Assembly (NCBI RefSeq): GCF_016775705.1
Contig: NZ_CP068760.1
Location: 620,001-684,000 of the forward strand
Source: Chryseobacterium cucumeris
GTDB lineage: Bacteria; Bacteroidota; Bacteroidia; Flavobacteriales; Weeksellaceae
Reading direction: 5' to 3'
Length of the DNA: 64,000 bases
Numbering within the stretch: position 1 is the first letter of the stretch; the number at the start of each line of letters is the position of its first letter. The notes beneath the pieces are model-generated. The model was not told the origin of the DNA, did not search any database, and saw only the letters and a list, made by a program, of their open reading frames with translations. This document shows, piece after piece, positions 1 to 7,279 of this stretch. The position numbers were made by a program, and so were the translations under genes.

Positions 1-153
1 TTATTCTTTAATATTCAAAAATATGTTTAAATTTATCTCACAAACAAGTGTTTAAAATAAAAACACTGGTATTTCGTTATCAAAATAAAAACTAACCGAT
101 CCGTGAAAGCAAATTAAAAGAGAAACACCAAATTTCTAACTTAATATGAATTA

Positions 154-918
154 ATGAAAAAAGTACTTTTACTTCTTTGTTGTATGTTTTTCGTTACTAT
201 GTCTTCTCAAAAAAAAGGGAAAGACTACAGTGATATTTTGAAAAGTAAGAATATTTACGAGATCAATGCTTTTTTACGGGATGCCCATCCTGATGATCCC
301 CGAAGGTCAGTTCTTAAACCAAGGGTCATGGAAATGATGAAAGAGTATATCAAAAATGCACATCCTGCTGATCAAAAAGTAAAAGATATGCAGGAAATGC
401 TTGCTATGCTACGGAGAAGACCTTCTACCAAAATTACTTTTGATGAAATGAATGCCATCATCAAACAAAAGCAGATTGCAAAATATAAAGCTGAGCTTGC
501 GGCAAAACAATCTACTACAGTGTATACACCCAGCACTGCTCAAAATACATATGTTGTAAATACTGCTGCCAATACTGCCGTTCCTAATACTGAAGCAGAA
601 GAATTCAACATGCTGATGGCAGTGTCTCCTGTAGAACATAAAAACAGAACTGTAAAGATCCTGAATTCCTTATTTGATAATGATCCCAATACTAAAGAAT
701 GCATCGTTTTGATTCAAAATAAATCAGACTGTAATATTATTGTAAGAATGGAAGGTGTAGGAACTACCAAATACAGGCTGGCAGTTCCTGCTCAGGGTGA
801 AGGTTCCATTGTGATAGATAAAGGGCAATATCTTTTCACCAGCCTTGTCTGCGGGGCTCAATATGCGTCACAAAAAACAATTGAAAGGCCAATTATGGTC
901 GCTTTAGGAGGCCATTAA
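154..918 (+). CDS. Secreted hypothetical protein, paralogue 1 of a local family (possibly DUF6759)
   Basis: A 254-residue protein with a Sec signal peptide (MKKVLLLLCCMFFVTMSSQ). Residues about 27-58 contain DILKSKNIYEINAFL followed by AHPDDPRRSVLKPR, a segment closely matched in the protein at 1708-2400. The C-terminal 100 residues hold a beta-rich domain with NKSDCNIIVRMEG, again shared with 1708-2400 and, more distantly, 2407-2844. The middle is low complexity (Thr/Ala/Asn). I recall such proteins in Chryseobacterium under the name DUF6759, but cannot confirm it here. Function unknown; the signal peptide places it in the periplasm or outside. First of three paralogues, with trmB between copies 1 and 2. 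Confidence 0.85.
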   Translation: MKKVLLLLCCMFFVTMSSQKKGKDYSDILKSKNIYEINAFLRDAHPDDPRRSVLKPRVMEMMKEYIKNAHPADQKVKDMQEMLAMLRRRPSTKITFDEMNAIIKQKQIAKYKAELAAKQSTTVYTPSTAQNTYVVNTAANTAVPNTEAEEFNMLMAVSPVEHKNRTVKILNSLFDNDPNTKECIVLIQNKSDCNIIVRMEGVGTTKYRLAVPAQGEGSIVIDKGQYLFTSLVCGAQYASQKTIERPIMVALGGH

Positions 919-1014
919 CACAAACCAGGAACGAATGATCTCTGTGTCTTTTACGACCAAAAGACATAGAGACTCCATAAATTTTCACTATTTTTGCACT
1001 CATTTTATAACTCA

Positions 1015-1692
1015 ATGGGCAAGAATAAATTAGCAAGATTTGCAGAAAACAAAATATTACCGAATGTCATTCAACCAACAAGAGAAGATGCTTTGAATGG
1101 TTTCGAACTTAAAGGAAAATGGAGAGAAAATTTCTTTAAAAATGACAATCCTATTATACTGGAGCTGGGTTGCGGAAAAGGAGAATATTCTGTAGGACTC
1201 GCAAAAACATTTCCTGAAAAAAACTTTATCGGGGTTGATATTAAAGGTGCAAGATTTTGGTTTGGCGCTAAAGAAGCTGTAGAAAACAACATGACTAATG
1301 TAGCTTTTCTGAGAACTCAGATCGAACTTGTAGATTATTTCTTTGCAGAAAATGAAGTAGATGAAATCTGGATTACATTCCCTGATCCGCAGATTAAATA
1401 CAAAAGAACAAAACACAGATTAACACATCCGGATTTTTTAAACCGATATAAAAAGTTCCTGAAGCCAGGAGGTATTATCCACCTGAAAACCGATTCAGAA
1501 TTCCTGCATGGGTATACGCTGGGATATTTACAGGGAGCAGGTTATGAGATCATTTCTGCTCATCATGATATCTATGGTGCCCCGGAATACGACCCAAATA
1601 CGGAGCATTTGAGAGATATCAAAACGTATTATGAAGAGTTATTCTCAGCGAAAGGAAAAACTATAACTTACATCAAATTCCGGATAAGCTGA
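1015..1692 (+). CDS. trmB: tRNA (guanine-N7-)-methyltransferase TrmB
   Basis: A 225-residue SAM-dependent methyltransferase that makes m7G46 in the variable loop of tRNAs. The Rossmann motif LELGCGKGEYSVGLA is followed by the acidic strand FIGVDIKGAR. The family hallmark WITFPDPQ, with the basic KRTKHRL run after it, is present, and the C-terminus matches the usual length. The ATG at 1015 is chosen over an in-frame TTG at 994 because the protein then starts MGKNKLARF as in relatives. TATTTTTG at 989-996 fits a flavobacterial -7 box about 19 bp upstream, although no TTG -33 element is seen. It sits between two paralogous secreted-protein genes with no obvious functional link. Confidence 0.96.
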   Translation: MGKNKLARFAENKILPNVIQPTREDALNGFELKGKWRENFFKNDNPIILELGCGKGEYSVGLAKTFPEKNFIGVDIKGARFWFGAKEAVENNMTNVAFLRTQIELVDYFFAENEVDEIWITFPDPQIKYKRTKHRLTHPDFLNRYKKFLKPGGIIHLKTDSEFLHGYTLGYLQGAGYEIISAHHDIYGAPEYDPNTEHLRDIKTYYEELFSAKGKTITYIKFRIS

Positions 1693-1707
1693 TGAAATAA
1701 AAACCTG

Positions 1708-2400
1708 ATGAAAAAAAATTTTTTAACGATTTTATTCTTCACTTTTCTTATTCCCGGCTTTACACAGGCTCAGAAAAGCAGTAAAGATATTCTAAAAAGC
1801 ACGAATATTAAAGAAATTGAAGAATACCTAAAGAATGCACACCCTGATGATCCCAAAAGAACTGTGCTGAAGCCTAAGCTTATTGCTTTAAAAAACTCTG
1901 AATGGACAAAGGGAGCCCGTACTGCCAAACCTATGGAAGCAAGGCCTGTTATCTCCGACATCCCTAAAAGCATTATGAAAAACCCTAATTCAGATGATGC
2001 TGAAGAGTTTAAAAAACTTATCACAGAGACTTCTGCTGAACATAAAGAGAAAACAGTGAAGCTTCTGAATGCAATGTTCAATGAAGATATTACACGCAAG
2101 GAGGCTATACTCTTATTTAAAAATAATTCTGATTGTAATATTGTATTGAGAGTTGAGGGAAAAGACTTCTATAACCTCGCTGTTCCGGCCCACGGAGAAA
2201 ATTTTATTGTGATCAATAAAGGTTCATACACGCTTAGTAGTAATATCTGTGATATAAAATATTTCTCCCAGAAAGATATTAAAAAAAGTATATTTGTAAC
2301 GGTGGACAGCCCAAAAATGTCCGAAACGCAAGCCAGTGCAATCAAAAAGGATGAGGTTCAGAAAAACAAGCCATCAAACAAAAGAAAAATCAAAAAATAA
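1708..2400 (+). CDS. Secreted hypothetical protein, paralogue 2 of a local family
   Basis: A 230-residue protein with a signal peptide ending near PGFTQAQ. DILKSTNIKEIEEYLKNAHP followed by DDPKRTVLKPK matches the first paralogue at 154-918, and so does the C-terminal block with NNSDCNIVLRVEG and PAHGENFIVINKGSY. The tail after residue 200 is very basic (KKDEVQKNKPSNKRKIKK). Only 15 bp separate it from the trmB stop and 6 bp from the next gene, so trmB, this gene and 2407-2844 could be one transcript. Function unknown. Confidence 0.85.
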   Translation: MKKNFLTILFFTFLIPGFTQAQKSSKDILKSTNIKEIEEYLKNAHPDDPKRTVLKPKLIALKNSEWTKGARTAKPMEARPVISDIPKSIMKNPNSDDAEEFKKLITETSAEHKEKTVKLLNAMFNEDITRKEAILLFKNNSDCNIVLRVEGKDFYNLAVPAHGENFIVINKGSYTLSSNICDIKYFSQKDIKKSIFVTVDSPKMSETQASAIKKDEVQKNKPSNKRKIKK

Positions 2401-2406
2401 AATAGT

Positions 2407-2844
2407 ATGAAAAAACTATTAGTTTTTGCCGGAGTTTCAATAATCTTTGCCGGTTGTAATGTAAATTACGGCGGTTATCCGGGAAGAACCTCCTATCCTG
2501 CCGGTAATTCAACAGGCAACAGAGCCAATACAGAAAGAGAATATAATGAACTTATAAAGACCTACAAGCCGGAAACAGCTGAAGTTCTGAACGACCTTCT
2601 GAATAATGATGATCCGAAGAATCCCAGGACTTCTATTTCTGTAGAAAACAAATCTCCATGCAATATGGTGCTTACGGTAAGCGGGGGTAATTTCTTCAAG
2701 AAAATCCCCATTGGGGCAGGGAAAATTGGATATACCATGGTTCCTAAAAATCAAAATTACAGACTATCGGGTATTCTTTGTAACTCGGTATACCAGTCTA
2801 CAAAGTTTATCACAACTTCTTATTCTATAAAACTTTCAAATTAA
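2407..2844 (+). CDS. Small lipoprotein, shortened paralogue of the same family
   Basis: A 145-residue protein with a lipoprotein signal peptide (lipobox IFAGC, Cys17), so probably membrane anchored. It lacks the AHPDDP N-terminal segment of its two neighbours but keeps the C-terminal domain: NKSPCNMVLTVSGG, a conserved small beta core, and a paired Cys near the end (GILCNSVYQSTKF), compared with LVCGAQYASQKT and NICDIKYFSQKD in the paralogues. It is followed at once by an intrinsic terminator. Function unknown; the series looks like duplication followed by loss of the N-terminal part. Confidence 0.82.
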   Translation: MKKLLVFAGVSIIFAGCNVNYGGYPGRTSYPAGNSTGNRANTEREYNELIKTYKPETAEVLNDLLNNDDPKNPRTSISVENKSPCNMVLTVSGGNFFKKIPIGAGKIGYTMVPKNQNYRLSGILCNSVYQSTKFITTSYSIKLSN

Positions 2845-2850
2845 GATATA

Positions 2851-2880
2851 ACCGGCAGAATTCTGCTGGTTTTTATTTTA
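2851..2880 (+). terminator. Intrinsic terminator after 2407-2844
   Basis: ACCGGCAG, loop AATT, then CTGCTGGT (one G-U wobble), followed by TTTTATTTT. It lies 7 bp after the stop codon. Confidence 0.8.
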
Positions 2881-2988
2881 ATGAATATTCTGACCCTTTA
2901 TTAAGGCCTGCAGAAACAAATACACTTAAAGCGGAGAAAACATAACATCAAAAATAAGAATCCAAAGAAATGATTTCTGATATAAATA

Positions 2989-3019
2989 AAAAAACGCTGG
3001 ATCGAAATCCAGCGTTTTT
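2989..3019 (-). terminator. Terminator of the rplM-rpsI-rpsB operon
   Basis: AAAACGCTGG and CCAGCGTTTT flank an 8-base loop, with A-runs upstream and T-runs downstream, so it can work on both strands. It lies about 25 bp beyond the rpsB stop, where tsf would often be expected. Confidence 0.85.
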
Positions 3020-3042
3020 CCTATATTAAAGAAAATCTTCAA

Positions 3043-3804
3043 TTATTCCGCATCGAAATCAGCATCTGTATCAGCAGATACTTTTTCTCCTTCTTCTTTA
3101 GATTTTTCTTTATCAGCTTTTCTCTGAGACTGACCTTCTTTGATAGATTCAGAAACTACGCTAAGGATCATATCAATAGACTTAGAAGCATCATCGTTTC
3201 CTGGGATAACGAAGTCAACTTTTCTAGGGTCAGAGTTTGTATCAACGATACCGAAAACTGGAATACCTAATTTCTTAGCTTCAGTTACCGCGATGTGTTC
3301 TCTCAAGATATCAACTACAAATACAGCAGATGGAAGTCTCACCATGTCAGCGATAGAACCTAAGTTCTTCTCAAGGTTAGCTCTTTGTCTGTCAACTTGT
3401 AATCTTTCTTTTTTAGATAAAGTTTCGAATGTACCGTCTTTTTTCATTTTGTCGATAGCATTCATCTTCTTTACAGCCTTTCTGATAGTAACGAAGTTCG
3501 TTAACATACCACCTGGCCATCTTTCTGTAATATAAGGCATATTAAGTTCAGAAGCGTGTTTTGCAACTACTTCTTTCGCTTGCTTCTTAGTAGCTACGAA
3601 AAGAACTTTTTTACCTGCAGAAGTTAATTTTTCTAAAGCGTTGCAAGCTTCATCCAATTTAACTGCTGTTTTATGTAAGTCTACAATGTGAATACCGTTT
3701 TTCTCCATAAAAATGTATGGAGCCATATTTGGATTCCACTTTCTGGTCATGTGACCGAAGTGTACGCCAGCCTCTAAAAGGTCTTTTACATTTGCTTTTG
3801 CCAT
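3043..3804 (-). CDS. rpsB: 30S ribosomal protein S2
   Basis: A 253-residue S2 protein of the small ribosomal subunit. The N-terminus DLLEAGVHFGHMTRKWNP and the segments FVATKKQAKE, ERWPGGMLTNF and PSAVFVVDILREHIAV are family hallmarks. The last 30 residues form a charged, acidic tail, common in Bacteroidota S2. It is transcribed after rplM and rpsI with a 207-bp spacer that contains degenerate repeat-like sequence. The usual partner tsf is not downstream: a terminator and then an opposite-strand gene follow. Confidence 0.98.
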   Translation of the reverse strand: MAKANVKDLLEAGVHFGHMTRKWNPNMAPYIFMEKNGIHIVDLHKTAVKLDEACNALEKLTSAGKKVLFVATKKQAKEVVAKHASELNMPYITERWPGGMLTNFVTIRKAVKKMNAIDKMKKDGTFETLSKKERLQVDRQRANLEKNLGSIADMVRLPSAVFVVDILREHIAVTEAKKLGIPVFGIVDTNSDPRKVDFVIPGNDDASKSIDMILSVVSESIKEGQSQRKADKEKSKEEGEKVSADTDADFDAE

Positions 3805-3869
3805 GTTTTCTGTTTTTGTTAGTTTACTTTCCGTCTTTTAAACAATCAACAACTTCTTTAGATGGGAGA

Positions 3870-4005
3870 AGCGTTTGGATGCTAAACGTAACGGGCAATT
3901 GGCGGTCTGCTTTTTGCTTTTGGCAATGGGCTTTTCGCCGAGATTAAGTTTAAAAAAAATTTAATACATTCCTGTAGCCAATAGCCATAAGCCATCTGCC
4001 AACGA
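3870..4005. repeat. Degenerate TTGGC/AGCCA-rich intergenic repeat between rpsI and rpsB
   Basis: This spacer reads as runs of short GGC-containing words: GGGCAATTGGCGG, TTTTGGCAATGGGC and AGCCAATAGCCATAAGCC. On the minus strand the words resemble TTGGCTATTGGC tandem words found between genes in flavobacterial genomes. It may be a small palindromic or variable-number repeat. No gene is seen in it. Confidence 0.45.
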
Positions 4006-4011
4006 GAAATC

Positions 4012-4398
4012 TTAACGTTTTGAGAATTGGAATCTCTTTCTTGCTTTTTTCTGACCTGGCTTCTTTCTTTCCACCATTCTTGCGTCTCTTGTAAGTAAAC
4101 CAGCTGGCTTCAATGCTAATCTGAACTCAGCGTTGATTTCGCATAAAGCTCTAGAAATACCTAATCTGATAGCTTCTGCCTGACCTGTATTACCACCACC
4201 GAATACGTTTACGGTAACGTCATACTGACCAACAGTCTCAGAAAGGATAAACGGTTGGTTTAATTTGTAAACCATCACGTCTGTAGAGAAATATTCTTTA
4301 GCATCTTTACCGTTTACTGTAATAACACCAGAACCTGGTTTTACATAAACTCTAGCTACAGAAGTTTTTCTTCTTCCGATTTTGTGAACTATAGACAT
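4012..4398 (-). CDS. rpsI: 30S ribosomal protein S9
   Basis: A 128-residue S9 protein. The N-terminus [18 protein letters not shown], the block [19 protein letters not shown] and the basic C-terminus [15 protein letters not shown] are diagnostic; the C-terminal Lys/Arg tail reaches toward the P-site tRNA. It lies 6 bp after rplM, as in the usual rplM-rpsI pair, and is transcribed from the rplM promoter. Confidence 0.99.
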   Translation of the reverse strand: MSIVHKIGRRKTSVARVYVKPGSGVITVNGKDAKEYFSTDVMVYKLNQPFILSETVGQYDVTVNVFGGGNTGQAEAIRLGISRALCEINAEFRLALKPAGLLTRDARMVERKKPGQKKARKRFQFSKR

Positions 4399-4404
4399 AA
4401 TTAA

Positions 4405-4860
4405 TTATTTAAATTCGTTAACATTAATTGTTTTTGGCTGTTGAGCTTCATGTTTGTGCTCAGTTCCTTCATATAAATAAAGGTTCTTAAGGATAGCAGC
4501 TCCTAATCTGTTTTTAGGTAACATACCTTTTACAGATTTCTCTAATACCTTTAAAGAATCTTTCTTCTGAAGTTCAGCCGCAGTCATAGACTTCTGTCCA
4601 CCAGGATATCCTGTATGCCAGATATAAGTCTTATCAGCCCACTTGTTTCCGGAAAGTGTAATTTTCCCAGCATTCAAAACGATTACGTTATCACCACAAT
4701 CTACGTGAGGTGTGTAGTTCGTTTTGTGCTTACCTCTCAAAATCTTTGCAACCGTAGAAGCTAATCTACCTAACGGCTGTCCTTCAGCGTCTACCACAAC
4801 CCATTCTTTATTAGCAGTAGCTTTGTTCGCTGAAACAGTTTTGTAACTTAATGTATTCAC
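4405..4860 (-). CDS. rplM: 50S ribosomal protein L13
   Basis: A 151-residue L13 protein. WVVVDAEGQPLGRLAS, AKILRGKHKTNYTPH and GMLPKNRLGAAILKNL are conserved. The start is GTG (CAC at 4858-4860 on the plus strand), and no ATG lies in frame before the conserved core. It is the first gene of the operon, preceded by a well-formed flavobacterial promoter at 4907-4935. Confidence 0.98.
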   Translation of the reverse strand: MNTLSYKTVSANKATANKEWVVVDAEGQPLGRLASTVAKILRGKHKTNYTPHVDCGDNVIVLNAGKITLSGNKWADKTYIWHTGYPGGQKSMTAAELQKKDSLKVLEKSVKGMLPKNRLGAAILKNLYLYEGTEHKHEAQQPKTINVNEFK

Positions 4861-4906
4861 ACGTTTTAGTTAAAGATTAAACATAATTTACCCCTAAAAG
4901 GGTGTG

Positions 4907-4935
4907 CAAAGGTACAAATTATTTTTGTAACCCAA
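4907..4935 (-). promoter_or_regulatory. Flavobacterial-type promoter of rplM-rpsI-rpsB
   Basis: On the minus strand, TTG (plus 4933-4935) is followed by an 18-base spacer and TACCTTTG (plus 4907-4914). This matches the Bacteroidota primary sigma consensus TTG-N17-19-TAnnTTTG. The leader to the GTG start is about 40 bases. Confidence 0.85.
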
Positions 4936-5009
4936 AAACATATTTTATTTAATCTATATAATCCATGTGTTATACCCCTCTATCAATAGATTTTAACATT
5001 ATTTACAAT

Positions 5010-5025
5010 TTGGCATAAAACTTGC
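5010..5025 (+). promoter_or_regulatory. Candidate sigma-54 (-24/-12) promoter
   Basis: TTGGCATAAAACTTGC fits the sigma-54 core TGGCAC-N5-TTGC with one mismatch. The invariant GG and GC are separated by exactly 10 bases. It lies in a gene-free stretch pointing at the short hairpin-ended region below. Transcription would start near 5037. Confidence 0.5.
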
Positions 5026-5036
5026 GAACTTATGAG

Positions 5037-5116
5037 CCGATGAAAAGAAACACTTCGAAGATTCTAAAAACACAATGAAACAGCAAAGAGTTTATTCCCT
5101 CAACTCTTTCTTTTAT
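5037..5116 (+). ncRNA. Candidate short transcript, about 80 nt
   Basis: Inference only. The segment runs from the predicted start of the sigma-54-like promoter to a hairpin at 5085-5109 (AAAGAGTT, nine-base loop, AACTCTTT) followed by CTTTTATTA. A 14-codon reading frame (MKQQRVYSLNSFFY, 5075-5119) overlaps the hairpin, so a leader peptide is an alternative. The rest of the 347-bp gap 4861-5207 holds only the rplM promoter and AT-rich sequence. Confidence 0.3.
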
Positions 5117-5207
5117 TAACTTTACTTTAAAGATTTCCGTAAAATACCCAGATATCATTATAATTTCATTGAAATATTTATATTTGCGTTAATCATATTC
5201 TATATCC

Positions 5208-6305
5208 ATGAGTCACGGAAAACTAAGAGAAGACAAAACCTGCCTGAACTGCGGGCATCAGGTTGAAGAAAGGTACTGCCCTCACTGCGGACAGGAAAAT
5301 ACTGAAAGACGGCAGCCCTTTTATTTTCTTTTTACCCATTTCATTGAAGATTTTACGCATTATGACGGCCAGTTCTGGGGAACTGTAAAAAACCTGTTAT
5401 TTAAACCTGGTAAACTGACCAACACTTATCTTGAAGGGAAAAGACAGAAGTTTGTACCTCCTGTAAAGCTTTATATTTTTGTCAGTTTTATTACATTTTT
5501 TGTGTTTGCCCTTTTTCCTATGGTTAATATTGGTTCTTCGAAAGAGAGAAATACCGGAGAAAATGGCAAGACGAATCTACTGAAAGTCATGAAGCCTGTT
5601 GAAAAACAAAAGCTGATAGACAGCATAAAAGCAAAAAAACACCTGAATGGGGAAGACTCTCTTGCCATTGAAGGCCTGAAAGCAGTTCCCGACTCTTCTG
5701 AAATAGAAGATATCATTGACATGGATAAAAAGATAGATCCGGATGTTAGTTTCGGTGAATACAAAACCAGAAAGGCTTATGATTCGGCTAAAGCCAAAAA
5801 TCCGTCATCTCTTAGTTTTATTGAAGCCCCAATTGTTCACAAATTCTTTGAACTAAAAGAAAAAGGAGTGAAGAAAAAGGAGATTATGGCCGGTATGGTA
5901 GAAAAGTCCTTTCATAATCTTCCCAAAGCACTTTTTATCTATCTTCCTCTTTTCGCATTCTTTTTATGGGTCTTCCATAGTAAGAAAAAATGGTGGTATT
6001 TTGATCACGGAATTTTCACGCTGCATTACTTCTCATTTTTACTGCTCACCATCTTACTCATTTTCTTACTCTCCAAATTAGCAGGTCTCACAGACCTCTG
6101 GCCGGTTAATACCATTTTGTATTTAGCAATATCACTCCTGTCATTGTACACGATGGCCTATTTCTTTATTGCTCACCGGCGCGTATATCGTGCTCATGGT
6201 CTGGTAAGCATTATTGTCGGGATGATATTATTCACCATTAACTTTATTGCCTTCATGTTTTTACTGCTGGGTCTTGCCCTGATCAGTTTCATGATGATTC
6301 ATTAA
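5208..6305 (+). CDS. DUF3667 family zinc-ribbon membrane protein
   Basis: A 365-residue protein. The N-terminus has a zinc ribbon with Cys12, Cys15, Cys24 and Cys27 (CLNCGH, CPHCGQ). The DUF3667 signature follows: FTHYDGQFWGTVKNLLFKPG and YLEGKRQKFVPPVKLYIFVS. One membrane segment lies near residues 86-105. A charged cytoplasmic or periplasmic stretch (about 110-235) comes next, then four to five further hydrophobic segments to the C-terminus (about 238-362). The family is common in Bacteroidota and its function is unknown. TATATTTG at 5179-5186 could be its -7 box, without a clear -33. Confidence 0.9.
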   Translation: MSHGKLREDKTCLNCGHQVEERYCPHCGQENTERRQPFYFLFTHFIEDFTHYDGQFWGTVKNLLFKPGKLTNTYLEGKRQKFVPPVKLYIFVSFITFFVFALFPMVNIGSSKERNTGENGKTNLLKVMKPVEKQKLIDSIKAKKHLNGEDSLAIEGLKAVPDSSEIEDIIDMDKKIDPDVSFGEYKTRKAYDSAKAKNPSSLSFIEAPIVHKFFELKEKGVKKKEIMAGMVEKSFHNLPKALFIYLPLFAFFLWVFHSKKKWWYFDHGIFTLHYFSFLLLTILLIFLLSKLAGLTDLWPVNTILYLAISLLSLYTMAYFFIAHRRVYRAHGLVSIIVGMILFTINFIAFMFLLLGLALISFMMIH

Positions 6306-6306
6306 T

Positions 6307-6345
6307 AAAAAAAAGAGACTGTCGTATCGGACAGCCTCTTTTTTA
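6307..6345. terminator. Bidirectional terminator between convergent genes
   Basis: AAAAGAG-ACTGTC and GACAG-CCTCTTTT pair around GTATCG with one mismatch, with A-rich and T-rich flanks. It serves the DUF3667 gene and the opposite-strand gene at 6347. Confidence 0.8.
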
Positions 6346-6346
6346 T

Positions 6347-6679
6347 TTATTTTCTCAGTGACTTTGTTGCCCTGAAACTTGCGATGACATAATAGGCCAC
6401 AAATACCATGGAAAACTTCAGTATAGATGGAATAGCCAGTTCAAGTTTAAAAATTAAAGTACCAGCCCCAACCAGTATAGCCATCACTACAAAAGATAGC
6501 CCCAGCTTTTTAGCCAATGTAAAATCCGGAGTATCCAAATAATAAGCAATACCCCAGGCAGCACCAAAAGCAACGGCATAATATAACTCCAAACCAATGT
6601 TTTCTGAACTTAAAAGGAAATAATTAATCAGGAAGCTTACTATAGTTCCCAATGCGAAATATATCAACGCTTTTTGCAT
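6347..6679 (-). CDS. Small integral membrane protein, unknown
   Basis: A 110-residue protein starting MQKALIYFALGTIVSF. An in-frame start 15 codons further upstream is possible, but the extension (MPQLNFLFLQHIFTH) is not convincing. Four hydrophobic segments are visible: residues about 4-21, 28-45, 58-75 and 82-103. It ends in a basic tail (SFRATKSLRK). I do not recognise a family. It stands alone, convergent with the DUF3667 gene. Confidence 0.75.
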   Translation of the reverse strand: MQKALIYFALGTIVSFLINYFLLSSENIGLELYYAVAFGAAWGIAYYLDTPDFTLAKKLGLSFVVMAILVGAGTLIFKLELAIPSILKFSMVFVAYYVIASFRATKSLRK

Positions 6680-6880
6680 GTGTGTAAAAATATGCTGCAA
6701 AAATAGAAAATTTAATTGTGGCACAGAATCATCGCAGCTATTTAATTATTGAATAAAAGACTGCTTTTATATTTTAAAGCAATACAATATCACCCAAAAA
6801 GGTAATTGAATACCAATATTACAAATTATACATTTGAAATAAAATTAAGAGCTGAATTCACAAACCAAAAGTCAACAGAC

Positions 6881-7279
6881 ATGAAAAAAATCCCTCAAAA
6901 AACAGTAAAAATCACTCACTTTAAAGAAAATAATGTTGAAGTGAATGTAATAATCAGTGCCAACACACAATTTGGCGACCCTCATTTTATCATTAATGGA
7001 AAGAGAATAGATGATAACAATTTAAATGATGATAAATTTTCTTTTACCATTCCAAAAGCAGATTTAGCATCAGATCATTTACTTTTCGCGACTTCTTTCA
7101 ATATTAATATGCAGGTAAATCATCTGCAGATTTTAATCAATACATGCAGGATAAAGTTTGAATTTCCTCAGATTCCTTCCAGGAATTTTCATTTCAATCC
7201 TTTTGAAGGTAAAACAACTGATGATTTATCCGGTAAGTTTATCTATGGTGTTTATAAATACATAAAAGTTGAGCTATGA
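6881..7279 (+). CDS. Hypothetical protein, first gene of a two-gene operon
   Basis: A 132-residue soluble protein with no signal peptide, starting MKKIPQKTVKITHFKE. The ATG at 6881 is preferred to a TTG at 6806. The sequence alternates polar and hydrophobic residues as in a beta-sandwich and has no motif I can name. The stop overlaps the next start by 4 bp (ATGA at 7276-7279), so it is translationally coupled to the secreted protein downstream. Function unknown. Confidence 0.75.
   Translation: MKKIPQKTVKITHFKENNVEVNVIISANTQFGDPHFIINGKRIDDNNLNDDKFSFTIPKADLASDHLLFATSFNINMQVNHLQILINTCRIKFEFPQIPSRNFHFNPFEGKTTDDLSGKFIYGVYKYIKVEL

Noticed and set aside
994..1014. TTG-initiated longer form of TrmB
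   Set aside because: It would add seven residues not found in relatives and start inside the probable -7 box; ATG at 1015 is better.
5075..5119. 14-codon frame as a real peptide gene
   Set aside because: Too short to judge from one sequence, and it overlaps the terminator-like hairpin; noted only as an alternative to a small RNA.
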